NCBI GenBank assembly: GCA_051954235.1
Contig: JBQCHY010000035.1
Coordinates: 1 to 64,000 of the forward strand
Source of the DNA: 62-47 sp051954235
GTDB lineage: Bacteria; Pseudomonadota; Alphaproteobacteria; Rhizobiales; Xanthobacteraceae
DNA length: 64,000 nucleotides
Direction of reading: 5' to 3'
A program made the translations under genes and the position numbers. The notes beneath the pieces were generated by a model. It did not search any database and had not been told where the DNA came from. It saw only the letters and a list, made by a program, of their open reading frames with translations. Positions 17,153 to 26,939 of the stretch are shown one piece after another; within the stretch, counting starts at the first letter, position 1, and every line of letters begins with the position of its first letter.

Positions 17153-18429
17153 CGTTGGCTCTGGGCTGCATCGCCGACGACTACACCGGCGCGTCGGATC
17201 TCGCCAACACACTGACGCGCTGTGGCCTGCGCACGGTGCAGACCATCGGCGTGCCGGCCGACGACTTCTCCCTGCCGCAGGTCGACGCGGTGGTGGTGTC
17301 GTTGAAAAGCCGTTCCATCGCGGCCGCCGACGCGGTGGCCGCCTCGCGCGCAGCCGAGCGTTGGCTGCGCGGTCGCGGTGCCGCGCATGTGTTGTTCAAG
17401 GTTTGCTCGACCTTCGATTCCACCGACGCCGGCAACATCGGCCCGGTGATGGACGCGCTGCAAGACGACTCCGGCGACGCCATCGTGCTGGTGACGCCGG
17501 CATTCCCCGGCACCGCGCGCACGGTCTACCAGGGCAATCTGTTCGTCGGCGCCGTGCCGCTCAACGAAAGCCCGCTGAAGGATCATCCGCTCAATCCGAT
17601 GCACGATGCCAATCTGGCACGGGTGCTGGGGCGGCAAAGCCGATCGCGGGTCGGCCTTGTCGATCTGGCGACGGTCGCGCGCGGCGCGGATGCCATTCGC
17701 GAGCGATTGACGAAACTGGCGAGCGAGGGCGTTCGCGCCGCCATTATCGATGCTGTGTTCGATACCGATCTGGAAACGATTGGGCAGGCGGCGCTGGCGC
17801 ATCGGCTATCGGTCGGCGCATCGGGCCTTGGGCTCGGACTGGCGCGCGGGCTGGTCGCTTCGGGACCGGTGCGCGCCGGAAGCGTGACGGACAATACCAC
17901 TCAACGCGAAGTTGGCGGTGGGGCCGCCTGCCTCGCCGGTAGCTGCTCAGAGGCGACGCTGGGGCAGATCGCTGAAGCGGAACACGTCATGCCGGTGCTG
18001 CGGCTCAATCCGGAGCAGATCATTGCCGGTTCCGCAGAGATTGAGTGCGCGGTGCGCTGGGCGAAGGAACGGTTGACCGCTGGTCCCGTTCTGATCGCCA
18101 GCAGCGCCACGGCGGATCAGGTCGCCGCCGTCCAGCGCCGCCATGGCCGCGAGGCCGCCGGCCACGCCATCGAGCAGGCGATGGCCACGGTCGCGGAAGC
18201 GCTGGTGCAGGCCGGTGTCCGCCGGTTGGTGGTCGCCGGCGGTGAGACGTCCGGCGCGGCGGTGGATCGGCTGGGCTTGCCCGGCTTCCTGGTGGGGCCG
18301 GAGATCGCGCCCGGCGTTCCGGTGTTGCGGGTCGTGGGCGGTCGCCATGGCGAGATGTTGCTGGCGCTGAAATCGGGCAATTTCGGCGGTCCAGCCTTCT
18401 TCGGCGATGCTCTTAAGCTGATGCGGTGA
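17149..18429 (+). CDS. otnK: 3-oxo-tetronate kinase (four-carbon acid sugar kinase)
   Basis: A 426-residue member of the DUF1537 / four-carbon acid sugar kinase family. The N-terminal domain begins with LGCIADDYTGASDLA and contains KVCSTFDSTDAGNIGPV. The C-terminal nucleotide-binding domain has the Gly-rich VVAGGETSGAAVDRLG. It phosphorylates 3-oxo-tetronate, giving the substrate of OtnC. The start is the GTG at 17149, which overlaps the otnI stop by 4 bases. The frame is open further upstream inside otnI, but that part is only a shadow. Confidence 0.88.
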   Translation: MTLALGCIADDYTGASDLANTLTRCGLRTVQTIGVPADDFSLPQVDAVVVSLKSRSIAAADAVAASRAAERWLRGRGAAHVLFKVCSTFDSTDAGNIGPVMDALQDDSGDAIVLVTPAFPGTARTVYQGNLFVGAVPLNESPLKDHPLNPMHDANLARVLGRQSRSRVGLVDLATVARGADAIRERLTKLASEGVRAAIIDAVFDTDLETIGQAALAHRLSVGASGLGLGLARGLVASGPVRAGSVTDNTTQREVGGGAACLAGSCSEATLGQIAEAEHVMPVLRLNPEQIIAGSAEIECAVRWAKERLTAGPVLIASSATADQVAAVQRRHGREAAGHAIEQAMATVAEALVQAGVRRLVVAGGETSGAAVDRLGLPGFLVGPEIAPGVPVLRVVGGRHGEMLLALKSGNFGGPAFFGDALKLMR

Positions 18430-18636
18430 CTTTTGGCCAAATTGGAGGTATTTGGATCGAGCCGGTTCGCGTCGGCGGTTCCGTGGTGTCGTGAGCCCAA
18501 GATGCGAAGTGAGGCATCTCAACGCTTCGTGATGGACTGTCGCCACCGCCGTGGGGCGCGCGGGGCGGCTGTCTGCTAAAAGTCGGCCCGGATTCAGTTC
18601 TGGTTGCAAAGTGCTGTCGAAGAGGATCGCTGTTTA

Positions 18637-21600
18637 ATGGTCTCGCTGGTTCGGATCGCGCTGAGCCGTCCTTACACCTTCGTGGTGTTGGCGCTGTTGC
18701 TGCTCATCGTCGGGCCGCTGGCGGCGCTGCGAACGCCGACCGATATCTTTCCCGAGATCGGCATTCCGGTGATCGGCGTGGTGTGGTCCTACACCGGTCT
18801 GCCGCCGGACCAAATGGCCGGACGCATCACCACGCCATTCCAGCGCGCGTTGACCACCACCGTCAACGACATCGAGCATATCACGGCCAACTCCTATAAC
18901 GGCGTCGGCATCATCAAGATATTCTTCCAGCCCAACGTCGATATCCGCACCGCCAACGCGCAGGTAACCGCGATCGCGCAGACCATGATCAAGCAAATGC
19001 CGCCCGGTGCGACACCACCCTTGATCCTCAACTACAGCGCCTCGACTGTGCCGGTGATCCAGATCGCGCTGGCGGGCGAAGGGCTCACCGAGCAGAACCT
19101 GTTCGACATCGCCACCAACCAGTTGCGCACACCGCTGGTCACCGTGCCCGGAGCGGCGATCCCGTGGCCATACGGCGGCAAGCAGCGCCAGATCAGGATC
19201 GATCTCGATCCGGTGGCGATGCAGTCGCGCGGACTGTCGGCGCAGGATGTCGCCAACGCGCTGGCGGCGCAGAACCTGATCACGCCGGTCGGCACCCAGA
19301 AGATCGGGCAGTTCGAATACGTCATCCAGCTCAACAATTCGCCGCTCAAGATCGAGGAACTTGGCAACCTGCCGATCAAGACCGTCGATGGCGCTACGGT
19401 CTATATCCGCGACGTCGGGCATGTGCTGGACGGCAACTCGCCGCAGACCAACATCGTGCATGTCGACGGTGGCCGTTCGGTGCTGATGATGGTGTTGAAG
19501 GCCGGGGCCGTGTCGACGCTCGACATCATCAGCGGCATCAAGAAGAAAATCGTCGAGGTGCGCGACACCTTGCCGGAATCCCTGAAGATCAGCCTGCTCG
19601 GCGATCAGTCGGTGTTCGTCCGCGGCGCGATCATGGGCGTCGCCATCGAAGGACTGATCGCAGCGATTCTCACCAGCCTGATGATTCTGCTGTTCCTCGG
19701 AAGCTGGCGCTCCACCGTTATCATCGCGATCTCGATCCCGTTGTCGGTGCTGGGTGCTATCATCATGCTGGCGCTGGCGGGCGAGACGTTGAATATTATG
19801 ACACTCGGTGGTCTTGCGCTCGCGGTCGGCATTCTCGTTGACGACGCCACGGTAACCATCGAGAACATCAACTGGCATCTGGAGCAGGGCAAGGAGGTCG
19901 AGCCCGCGATCCTTGACGGCGCCAATCAGATCGTAACGCCGGCCTTCGTCTCGCTGCTGTGCATCTGCATCGTGTTCGTGCCGATGTTCTTCCTCACCGG
20001 CGTCTCGCGCTTCCTGTTCGTGCCGATGGCGCTGTCGGTGATGTTCGCCATGACGTGGTCGTTCATCCTGTCGCGCACGCTGGTGCCGACCATGGCGAAG
20101 TATCTGCTCAAGCCGCATTTGCATCACGATAGCGAGAAGCCGGTATCGCGGAATCCTCTGGTGCGCTTCCAGCGTGGGTTCGAAGCACGGTTCGAACGGA
20201 TGCGGGCGAATTATCGCGCGACGCTGGTGTTGGCGCTGGGCCATCGGAAAGTGTTCGTCGTCGGATTCCTCGGCTGCATTGCGCTGTCGTTCCTGCTGGT
20301 GCCGTTCCTGGGCCGCAACTTCTTCCCGTCGGTCGACACCGGGCAGATGTTGATTCACACCCGCCAGCAGATCGGCACGCGTGTGGAAGAGGCCGCGGCG
20401 CGACTGGCGGAGGTTCAGCGCTTCATCCGTCAAGTCATTCCGCCGAATGAACTCGATACCATGGCCGACAATATCGGCATGCCGGTAAGCGGCATCAACA
20501 TGACCTACAACAACACGGGCGTGATCGGCCCGCAGGACGGCGACATTCAGATCAAGCTGCATGAGGGTCACCGCCCCACCGCCGAATACGTGCGGGAACT
20601 GCGTGAGAAACTGCCGCGCGCATTCCCCGGTATCTCGTTCGCGTTCCTGCCGGCGGATATCGTCAGCCAGATCCTGAACTTCGGCGCGCCGGCGCCCATT
20701 GACCTGCAAGTGCGCGGCGCCGATGCGGCAGCCAATTTCAAATACGCCAACGATCTATTGCGGCGCATTCGCCTCATTCCCGGTGTCGCGGATGCGCGCA
20801 TTCAGCAATCGCCGAACAATCCCGGCTTCAATGTCGATGTGGACCGGACGCGGGCACAGTACGTCGGGCTGACTGCGCGCGACGTCACCAACAGTCTTGT
20901 CGTCAACCTGGCAGGCAGTTCGCAGGTCGCGCCGACGTTCTTTCTCAATCCGGATAACGGCGTCTCCTACAACATCGTGATGCAGACGCCGCAGTATCAG
21001 ATCGACTCGCTGAACAAGCTGGAGACGTTGCCGATCTCGGCGGCCAACAGCTCGGCCGCGCCGCGCCTGCTTGGCGGTATCGCAGACATCTCGCGATCGG
21101 CTTCCAGCGCGGTGGTGTCGGAATATGACATCCGGCCGATGGTGCAGATTTACGCCACCACGCAGGGGCGCGATCTCGGCGCGGTCGAGAGCGAGATTCG
21201 CAAGCTGATCGCGGAGACCGCCAAGGATGTGCCGCGCGGCAGTTCGGTGGCGCTGCTGGGGCAAGTCGATACCATGAACAAGGCGTTCTCCGGCCTGTTG
21301 TTCGGGCTGCTCGGCGCCATTGTGCTGATCTACCTCCTGATCGTCGTCAACTTCCAGTCGTGGTCGGACCCATTCGTCATCATCATGGCGCTGCCGGCGG
21401 CGCTCGCGGGCATCATCTGGATGCTGTTCGTCACCCACACCACGTTGTCGGTGCCGGCCTTGACCGGCGCTATCATGTGCATGGGCGTTGCGACGGCGAA
21501 CAGCGTGCTGGTGATCAGTTTTGCGCGCGAAGTCTATGAAGCCACCGGCGATCCGGTGAAGGCGGCGCTGGAGGCCGGATTCGTCCGTTTCCGCCCGGTA

Positions 21601-21819
21601 TTGATGACGGCGCTTGCCATGATCATCGGCATGGCGCCGATGGCCCTGAGCCTGGGCGAGGGCGGCGAGCAGAACGCGCCGCTTGGCCGCGCCGTGATCG
21701 GTGGTCTGATCTTCGCGACTTTTGCAACGTTGATATTCGTACCGGTGGTTTTCAGCATGGTTCATAAGCGACAGCCGGCCGCGGCCGTGCCCACTTCGGA
21801 GATGGCGTATGCCCACTGA
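18637..21819 (+). CDS. RND-family efflux transporter, inner-membrane pump
   Basis: A 1060-residue AcrB/HAE1-type RND pump with twelve expected membrane helices in two halves (helix 1 near residues 10-32, helices 2-6 about 325-540, second half from about 540). The proton-relay Asp pair is visible in GILVDDATVTIEN. The ATG at 18637 has AGAGGA about 10 bases upstream, and the N-terminus MVSLVRIALSRPYTFVVL fits the family. A TTG at 18604 is in frame but less likely. The fusion-protein gene follows with an 11-base overlap. No outer-membrane channel gene is nearby, so a channel encoded elsewhere must be used. The substrate is unknown. Confidence 0.92.
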   Translation: MVSLVRIALSRPYTFVVLALLLLIVGPLAALRTPTDIFPEIGIPVIGVVWSYTGLPPDQMAGRITTPFQRALTTTVNDIEHITANSYNGVGIIKIFFQPNVDIRTANAQVTAIAQTMIKQMPPGATPPLILNYSASTVPVIQIALAGEGLTEQNLFDIATNQLRTPLVTVPGAAIPWPYGGKQRQIRIDLDPVAMQSRGLSAQDVANALAAQNLITPVGTQKIGQFEYVIQLNNSPLKIEELGNLPIKTVDGATVYIRDVGHVLDGNSPQTNIVHVDGGRSVLMMVLKAGAVSTLDIISGIKKKIVEVRDTLPESLKISLLGDQSVFVRGAIMGVAIEGLIAAILTSLMILLFLGSWRSTVIIAISIPLSVLGAIIMLALAGETLNIMTLGGLALAVGILVDDATVTIENINWHLEQGKEVEPAILDGANQIVTPAFVSLLCICIVFVPMFFLTGVSRFLFVPMALSVMFAMTWSFILSRTLVPTMAKYLLKPHLHHDSEKPVSRNPLVRFQRGFEARFERMRANYRATLVLALGHRKVFVVGFLGCIALSFLLVPFLGRNFFPSVDTGQMLIHTRQQIGTRVEEAAARLAEVQRFIRQVIPPNELDTMADNIGMPVSGINMTYNNTGVIGPQDGDIQIKLHEGHRPTAEYVRELREKLPRAFPGISFAFLPADIVSQILNFGAPAPIDLQVRGADAAANFKYANDLLRRIRLIPGVADARIQQSPNNPGFNVDVDRTRAQYVGLTARDVTNSLVVNLAGSSQVAPTFFLNPDNGVSYNIVMQTPQYQIDSLNKLETLPISAANSSAAPRLLGGIADISRSASSAVVSEYDIRPMVQIYATTQGRDLGAVESEIRKLIAETAKDVPRGSSVALLGQVDTMNKAFSGLLFGLLGAIVLIYLLIVVNFQSWSDPFVIIMALPAALAGIIWMLFVTHTTLSVPALTGAIMCMGVATANSVLVISFAREVYEATGDPVKAALEAGFVRFRPVLMTALAMIIGMAPMALSLGEGGEQNAPLGRAVIGGLIFATFATLIFVPVVFSMVHKRQPAAAVPTSEMAYAH

Positions 21820-23023
21820 ACACGACGCCACGCAGGGAGAGGCGAAAGTCGCGCCCCGCAAGCTGGGCATGGTCGGCATCGCCATCGCGTGCGTGGCGGC
21901 ATTCGCTGTCACGACGGGGATCATGTCGCGCGAAAAATCGAGCGCGGACCTGCGGACCTGGACCGACGAACAGGCGGTTCCGACGGTTGCGGTGATCGCG
22001 CCGAGTGCGACCGCGCTTAACCCGACGCTGGAACTTCCCGGACGATTGGAGGCCTATTCCCGTGCGCCGATCTATGCGCGCGTCTCCGGTTATGTGAAAG
22101 GCTGGTACGTCGATATCGGCGCCAAGGTGAAGGCCGGGCAATTGCTGGCCGACATCGAAGCGCCGGACCTCGATCAGCAACTGGTGCAGGCCAGAGCTGA
22201 CCTCGCCAGCCAGCAGGCCAGCGCGCAGTTGTCGGCGGCGACCTTGGAGCGCCGCAAGACGCTGTTGTCGTCGAATTTCGTCTCGAAGCAGGAAATCGAC
22301 GAACGCACTGCCGATCTCGCTAACAAGCGCGCGGCGGTGAAATCCGGAGAAGCGAATGTCAATCGCCTCGAGGCATTGACCGGCTTCAAGAAAATCGTCG
22401 CGCCGTTCGACGGCGTGGTGACGGCACGCAACACTGACGTCGGCGCATTGATCAATGCCGGCGCGTCCACCGGGCCGGCGATGTTTGTGGTCTCCGACAT
22501 CAAGAAACTACGCGTCTATGTCGACGTGCCGCAAAGCTACGTGCCGATGATCAAGATCGGCGCGAAGGCGGAGATTACGATGCCGGGCTACGCCGACCGC
22601 ACCTTCCCGGCGACGGTGGAAACCTCGTCGCAATCGGTCGATGCCTCGACCGGCACCACGCGGATGCAGCTTGCGCTCGACAACCCGAGCGGGCAGTTGA
22701 TGCCGGGCAGCTACGCCAATGTGCGAATGAACCTCGATCGCGGCACCGCGCCGCTGCACATCCCGGCAAGCGCGTTGATCTTCAATCACGAAGGCCTGCG
22801 GGTCGCCACCGTGAATGCCGAGGACCGCATCGTGTTCAAGCCGGTGGTGATCGCGCGCGACCTCGGCAAGAACATCGAACTGGCGTCCGGGCTGGCCGCG
22901 AACGATCGCGTGGTGATCGCGCCGCCGGACGGCATCATCGATGGCGACAAGGTCCGCGTCGCCGGGCAGGACAAGGCGCGCAAGCCGGCGACGGCATCGC
23001 GCACGCAGGACGAAAAGAGCTGA
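21809..23023 (+). CDS. RND efflux periplasmic adaptor (membrane fusion protein)
   Basis: A 404-residue HlyD/AcrA-type adaptor. One N-terminal membrane anchor (about residues 21-42) is followed by a barrel-sandwich lipoyl half (RVSGYVKGWYVDIGAKVKAG), a coiled-coil hairpin (about 120-190), the second lipoyl half (IVAPFDGVVTARNTDVGALI) and a beta-barrel domain (MPGSYANVRM). It links the RND pump to an outer-membrane channel. It overlaps the pump gene by 11 bases and is followed by a family A repeat. Confidence 0.92.
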   Translation: MPTEHDATQGEAKVAPRKLGMVGIAIACVAAFAVTTGIMSREKSSADLRTWTDEQAVPTVAVIAPSATALNPTLELPGRLEAYSRAPIYARVSGYVKGWYVDIGAKVKAGQLLADIEAPDLDQQLVQARADLASQQASAQLSAATLERRKTLLSSNFVSKQEIDERTADLANKRAAVKSGEANVNRLEALTGFKKIVAPFDGVVTARNTDVGALINAGASTGPAMFVVSDIKKLRVYVDVPQSYVPMIKIGAKAEITMPGYADRTFPATVETSSQSVDASTGTTRMQLALDNPSGQLMPGSYANVRMNLDRGTAPLHIPASALIFNHEGLRVATVNAEDRIVFKPVVIARDLGKNIELASGLAANDRVVIAPPDGIIDGDKVRVAGQDKARKPATASRTQDEKS

Positions 23024-23077
23024 CGGCGCCTGTTCGCGTCAGAGCGGGATCAGTTCGGGTTCGATCGCTCATTTTAT

Positions 23078-23162
23078 CGTCATCGCGAGGAGCGCAAGCG
23101 ACGAAGCAATCCAGTCCTTGCTTCGTGGCTTTCTGGATTACTTCGTTTCGCTCGCAAGGACG
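23078..23162. repeat. Intergenic inverted repeat, family A (copy 3)
   Basis: CGTCATCGCGAGGAGCGCAA opens and TTTCGCTCGCAAGGACG closes this more diverged copy, with inner arms GAAGCAATCCAG and CTGGATTACTTC. It lies between the convergent adaptor and LysR genes. Confidence 0.8.
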
Positions 23163-23174
23163 GTTCAATCTCAA

Positions 23175-24059
23175 TCAAAGCAGGAAGATCGAGCGCTGTG
23201 CGCCGACTTCCGCGAAGATGAAATCGGAGACGGCGCGTACCCGCGTCAACTGGCGCATGTCGACGTGGGTGATGATCCAGTAGCTGCGTTGAAAGACCGT
23301 CTCAGGCAGCACGATCTGCAATTGCGGATCGGTGTGCGCGGCATAGTCGTGCAGGATGCCGATGCCGGCGCCGCCGCGAACGGTTTCGAGTTGCCCCACA
23401 GCGCCTGAGCATTCCAGCCGGCTGTAATTCGGCCCATAGAGTTCCGGCATAAAGTGAAGTTGGTCGGCGAACACCAGGTCCTGCACGTAGGTGATCAGGC
23501 AATGCCGTTCGAGGTCGGCGACGGTCTGCGGCATGCCGTGTTCGGCGAGATAATTCTTGGCCGCGTAGAAATGCAGCGAATAATCCGTGAGCTTGCGGAC
23601 GGTGAGGCGACCCTCCTCCGGCCGCGCGATGGTGATGGCGATATCCGCCTCGCGCTTGGAAAGCGAGAAGGTGCGCGACATCGGCACCATCTGGATAGTC
23701 AGCGAAGGATACTTCCGCTTCAGCTTGCCGAGCCGCGAACACAGGAACAGCGCGGTGAAGCCGTCCGGCGCCGCGACCCGCACGGTGCCGGAGAGTTCGA
23801 CATCGGACTGCGAGAGATCGCCTTGCGCCCGTAACAGTTGCGCCTCGACTTCCTCGGCGGCGGCATAGAGGCGGTCGCCGGCCGAAGTCAGCACGCAGCC
23901 GGTGGTCTGGCGGTCGAACAGCCGCACCCCCAGCGATTTCTCCAGCGTGCCGATCTTGCGGCTGACGGTGCCGTGGTCGATCTTGAGTTGCCGCGCGGCG
24001 GCAAGGAATTGCCCGGCGCGCGCGACGCTCAGAAACACCCGGATATTGTCCCAATCCAT
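23175..24059 (-). CDS. LysR-family transcriptional regulator
   Basis: A 294-residue LysR regulator. The N-terminal winged HTH (residues 1-60) includes AAARQLKIDHGTVSRKIGTL and the effector domain covers about 90-290. The helix pattern with DHGTVSRKI resembles the subgroup that often controls transporters or oxidoreductases. It is convergent with the RND adaptor gene and about 100 bases downstream of the thiolase-like gene on the other side, so its target is not obvious from position. Confidence 0.9.
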   Translation of the reverse strand: MDWDNIRVFLSVARAGQFLAAARQLKIDHGTVSRKIGTLEKSLGVRLFDRQTTGCVLTSAGDRLYAAAEEVEAQLLRAQGDLSQSDVELSGTVRVAAPDGFTALFLCSRLGKLKRKYPSLTIQMVPMSRTFSLSKREADIAITIARPEEGRLTVRKLTDYSLHFYAAKNYLAEHGMPQTVADLERHCLITYVQDLVFADQLHFMPELYGPNYSRLECSGAVGQLETVRGGAGIGILHDYAAHTDPQLQIVLPETVFQRSYWIITHVDMRQLTRVRAVSDFIFAEVGAQRSIFLL

Positions 24060-24165
24060 GCTTGTATCCGCGTCCCGTACTGCATTCTTGCACAGATGGA
24101 GGAAAGTTATCCTCCTTCATGTGCCAAAATGCCAGTGCTTAGTTGACGCGCGGGAGAGATGCGGG

Positions 24166-25683
24166 TCAGGCGGGCCGCCACTCCAGAATGCCGTCGGCAG
24201 TGGTCGAGATGGCCCCTAGGCTGCCTACCGGGCTACGGTCGAGGTTGGTCAGAAGCGCCAGCGTCTGGATGTCGCTGGCCGGGACGCGGGCGAGGGCGCG
24301 GCCATTGTCGGTGGTGCGCAGCATGACCACGCCGTGCTCCGCCGCACCGCCACGGCCGTAGATCACGGTGAAACTCTCGACCTTGCCAGTGCCGCTCGCC
24401 TCGGTGACGAAGCGCGGCGCAGGCTGTCGGTTGCGATCCGCTTCGGCGTGCACGCTGGTCTCCTGCGCCAGCATCGCACGCGGCGGCTGCGGAGACAGGA
24501 TCAGCCCGTGGTGCTTGGTGACGAAACCGCCCTGGCCGTAGAGCAGTCCGAATTTGCCGCCGCTGCGCAGCTTGCGGACCATGGCACAGGCGGCGTGCGC
24601 CATGTAGGCGTTGAGCGGCGCGCCGAAGAAGGTGAGGCCGCCGGTGACGGTCGGCCGCACGTCGGGGCCGAGTTTGAGGGTACGGCGCGCCATCTTCGGC
24701 ACGGTCGGGAAACAGCTATAGAGTTCGATGGCGTCGAAGGCGCGTCCGTCGCCCTCGACCATGTCCATCACCGCGCCGAGCACGGCATTCTGTGCATGGC
24801 TCTGCACGAACTGATCGCGCTCGAGGTAGTCGCGCGGCTCTTCCGCCGACGCGCCGCCCCAGACGTAGATCAATTTGTTCTCGGCAATTCCGGCTTCGCG
24901 CGCCTTGGCAAGACTGGTCACCAGGATCGCGGCGCTCTGATTGACAGACGGATTAGCAACCATCAGCTTGGTGTAGGGCCAGGCGATCAGACGATTGTCC
25001 GGTGAAGGCGTCACGATCTCCTCGGCCGGCACCGCGCGTTTGAGCCACGCGTTCGGGTTTTTCGATGCGACGCTGGAATAGACCGACCACAGATGGCCGG
25101 ATTCCGCCAATGCCTCACGCGGCGTCTGGCCCCAATGCGCGGAGGAGGCCGCCTCGTAAAGCGGATAGACCGTCACGGGCTTGGCGACGCCGAGCGTGGT
25201 GGCCATCGGCTTCTGGAAACTGGCGCCGCGCAATGGCACCGGCGCATCGTGCGCGAACGGCGTCCACGGTAGCGCGACGCCAGCGCGCTCTGCCTTCGTC
25301 GCCGTGCTTTGCGCTTCGCCGCCACAGATAGCCGCGACGCTGCATTCGCCGCGCGCGATCCGCTTCGCCGCTTCATGAATGTAGCGGATCGGGCTTTCAC
25401 CGCCGACCGGCCCATAATAAGCGTGCGCCGGCGCGATGCCGAGGCGCTCGCAGAGCAGCGCCGCCGGATCGTGATAGCGCCAGCTGAGGAAATTGATGAT
25501 GTCGAGCGACTGTACGTCCGCGAGCAGTTTGCCGCCGCTATCCTGCTCCGCTTGATGGAGTGCCTTGACCATCAGGTCGATCGGTTCCAGCCCGGCGGTG
25601 AGTTCCGCGGGATGATCCGAGAATTCGCCGACGCCGACGATGACGGGAACGCGATCCGGGGCGAGGGAGGGAGAATGGGACAT
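24166..25683 (-). CDS. Thiolase-like protein (acetyl-CoA acetyltransferase family)
   Basis: A 505-residue protein of the thiolase superfamily, of the long type usually annotated acetyl-CoA acetyltransferase. It begins RVPVIVGVGEFSD, as thiolases do (IVGxGxT), and has EAAKRIARGECSVAAICGGE, where the nucleophile region is expected, and NAYMAHAACAMVRKLR near the C-terminal third. A C-terminal extension beyond about residue 400 (VTEASGTGKVESFTVIYGRG) resembles an OB-fold DUF35-like tail. Catalytic activity is uncertain because the active-site Cys/His set is not canonical. It is divergent from a LuxR-type regulator and could serve the acyl-CoA block to the right. Confidence 0.75.
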   Translation of the reverse strand: MSHSPSLAPDRVPVIVGVGEFSDHPAELTAGLEPIDLMVKALHQAEQDSGGKLLADVQSLDIINFLSWRYHDPAALLCERLGIAPAHAYYGPVGGESPIRYIHEAAKRIARGECSVAAICGGEAQSTATKAERAGVALPWTPFAHDAPVPLRGASFQKPMATTLGVAKPVTVYPLYEAASSAHWGQTPREALAESGHLWSVYSSVASKNPNAWLKRAVPAEEIVTPSPDNRLIAWPYTKLMVANPSVNQSAAILVTSLAKAREAGIAENKLIYVWGGASAEEPRDYLERDQFVQSHAQNAVLGAVMDMVEGDGRAFDAIELYSCFPTVPKMARRTLKLGPDVRPTVTGGLTFFGAPLNAYMAHAACAMVRKLRSGGKFGLLYGQGGFVTKHHGLILSPQPPRAMLAQETSVHAEADRNRQPAPRFVTEASGTGKVESFTVIYGRGGAAEHGVVMLRTTDNGRALARVPASDIQTLALLTNLDRSPVGSLGAISTTADGILEWRPA

Positions 25684-25832
25684 GAACTGCGGGATTCCTT
25701 ACGGCTGCGGTGTGTAACCTTAAGATCATTGACCGGCTGAATTCCAGTCATGGAACACGCGGAATTGTTGAGATCATTGCTTGAAGCGAGAATAATATTC
25801 AATCTGCAATTCTCCGATTTTGCGGGACCGCC

Positions 25833-26939
25833 GTGGCAAATTGGAATTTGAATGTCATCGAGCAGGCTTTCGCGGCGGCGGCTGTCAATGGCTCTGCGTG
25901 GAATGCCGCGCTCGAAACCACCGTTGCCGAGACGGAGAGCTACGGCGCGATTTTGCTCAACACCAATGGCAAGTTGCTGCCGGGTAGCCCATTGACGGAA
26001 CGGATGAAGCCCTCCGCCGATTGTTACTTCCGCGATGAATGGTATCTGCGCGACGAGCGTTTTCGCGGTGTGCCGCTGATGATGCGCAACGGTGTATGCG
26101 ACGATCTCGAGTTCATCGACAGGGAGGCGATGAAACGGCATCCGTATTATCAGGAATTTCTGGCACCGTTCGGCTTGCTCAGCTTTGCTGGCGTGCGTGT
26201 CGCAACGAACACGGACGTCTGGTGTTTGTCGTTGCAGAGGGGCATTCTCGATGATCGCTTCTCGCCAGGCGAGAAGCAGAAGCTGGTGAGGCTGTCGAAT
26301 TGCTTATCCAGCGCGGCGACCGTAACGCAGGCGCTGGGCTTTGCCGCGACCGATTCCGCGTTGGAGGCCTTCGAGGTCAGCGGTACGGGTATCCTCCTGG
26401 TGAACTGGCGCGGTGAGGTTGTTCGCATGAATGGCTCGGCCGAGCGTATGCTTGGCCATGGGGTGCGCATCGTTGCTCGACGGCTTGTTGCTGCAGATGC
26501 CGGCTCAACCAATCTCCTCAACCGCGTGTTGCATCGGCTGCTCTGGACGCCAAGCGAGGCGGCGCTGTCGCCGCCGGTCGCGCTGACGCGGCAAGATCGG
26601 GGGCCGCTGCTAGCTTATCCGTTGAAGCTCGTCAGCCTCACGGCAAATCCGTTTGTCGAAGCGAGGGCGCTCATCGCCCTTATTGATCCAGCGACGAAAC
26701 CCAAGCCGCCTGAATCGACCCTGCGTGAGGTGTTCGGGCTGACGGTTGCCGAGGCCCGATTGGCTGCACGGCTGGCTTGTGGTGAGGCGCTGGAAGCGAT
26801 TGCGGACGATCTGAATGTCGCCAAGGAAACCGCGCGCTTTCACCTCAAGCGCATCTTCATCAAGACCGGCGTGCGGCGGCAGGCCGAACTCGTCGCGCTG
26901 TTCGCGCGACTCCTGTCGCCACGCGATGAAGGTCACTGA
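25833..26939 (+). CDS. LuxR-type helix-turn-helix transcriptional regulator
   Basis: A 368-residue regulator. The C-terminal 65 residues form a LuxR/FixJ-type HTH (LTVAEARLAARLACGEALEA, then ETARFHLKRIFIKTGV). The N-terminal about 290 residues are a sensor region with a PAS-like middle part (GTGILLVNWRGEVVRMNGSA). It starts with GTG and no autoinducer-binding motif is evident. It is divergent from the thiolase-like gene across 149 bases, so control of that gene is plausible. Its 3' end overlaps the convergent sulfatase gene by 7 bases. Confidence 0.85.
   Translation: MANWNLNVIEQAFAAAAVNGSAWNAALETTVAETESYGAILLNTNGKLLPGSPLTERMKPSADCYFRDEWYLRDERFRGVPLMMRNGVCDDLEFIDREAMKRHPYYQEFLAPFGLLSFAGVRVATNTDVWCLSLQRGILDDRFSPGEKQKLVRLSNCLSSAATVTQALGFAATDSALEAFEVSGTGILLVNWRGEVVRMNGSAERMLGHGVRIVARRLVAADAGSTNLLNRVLHRLLWTPSEAALSPPVALTRQDRGPLLAYPLKLVSLTANPFVEARALIALIDPATKPKPPESTLREVFGLTVAEARLAARLACGEALEAIADDLNVAKETARFHLKRIFIKTGVRRQAELVALFARLLSPRDEGH

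Noticed and set aside
18634..20709. Long minus-strand open frame (about 690 codons) across the RND pump gene
   Set aside because: It is antisense to a strongly recognised RND gene, has a Arg/His/Asp-rich composition typical of high-GC shadow frames and no family resemblance.
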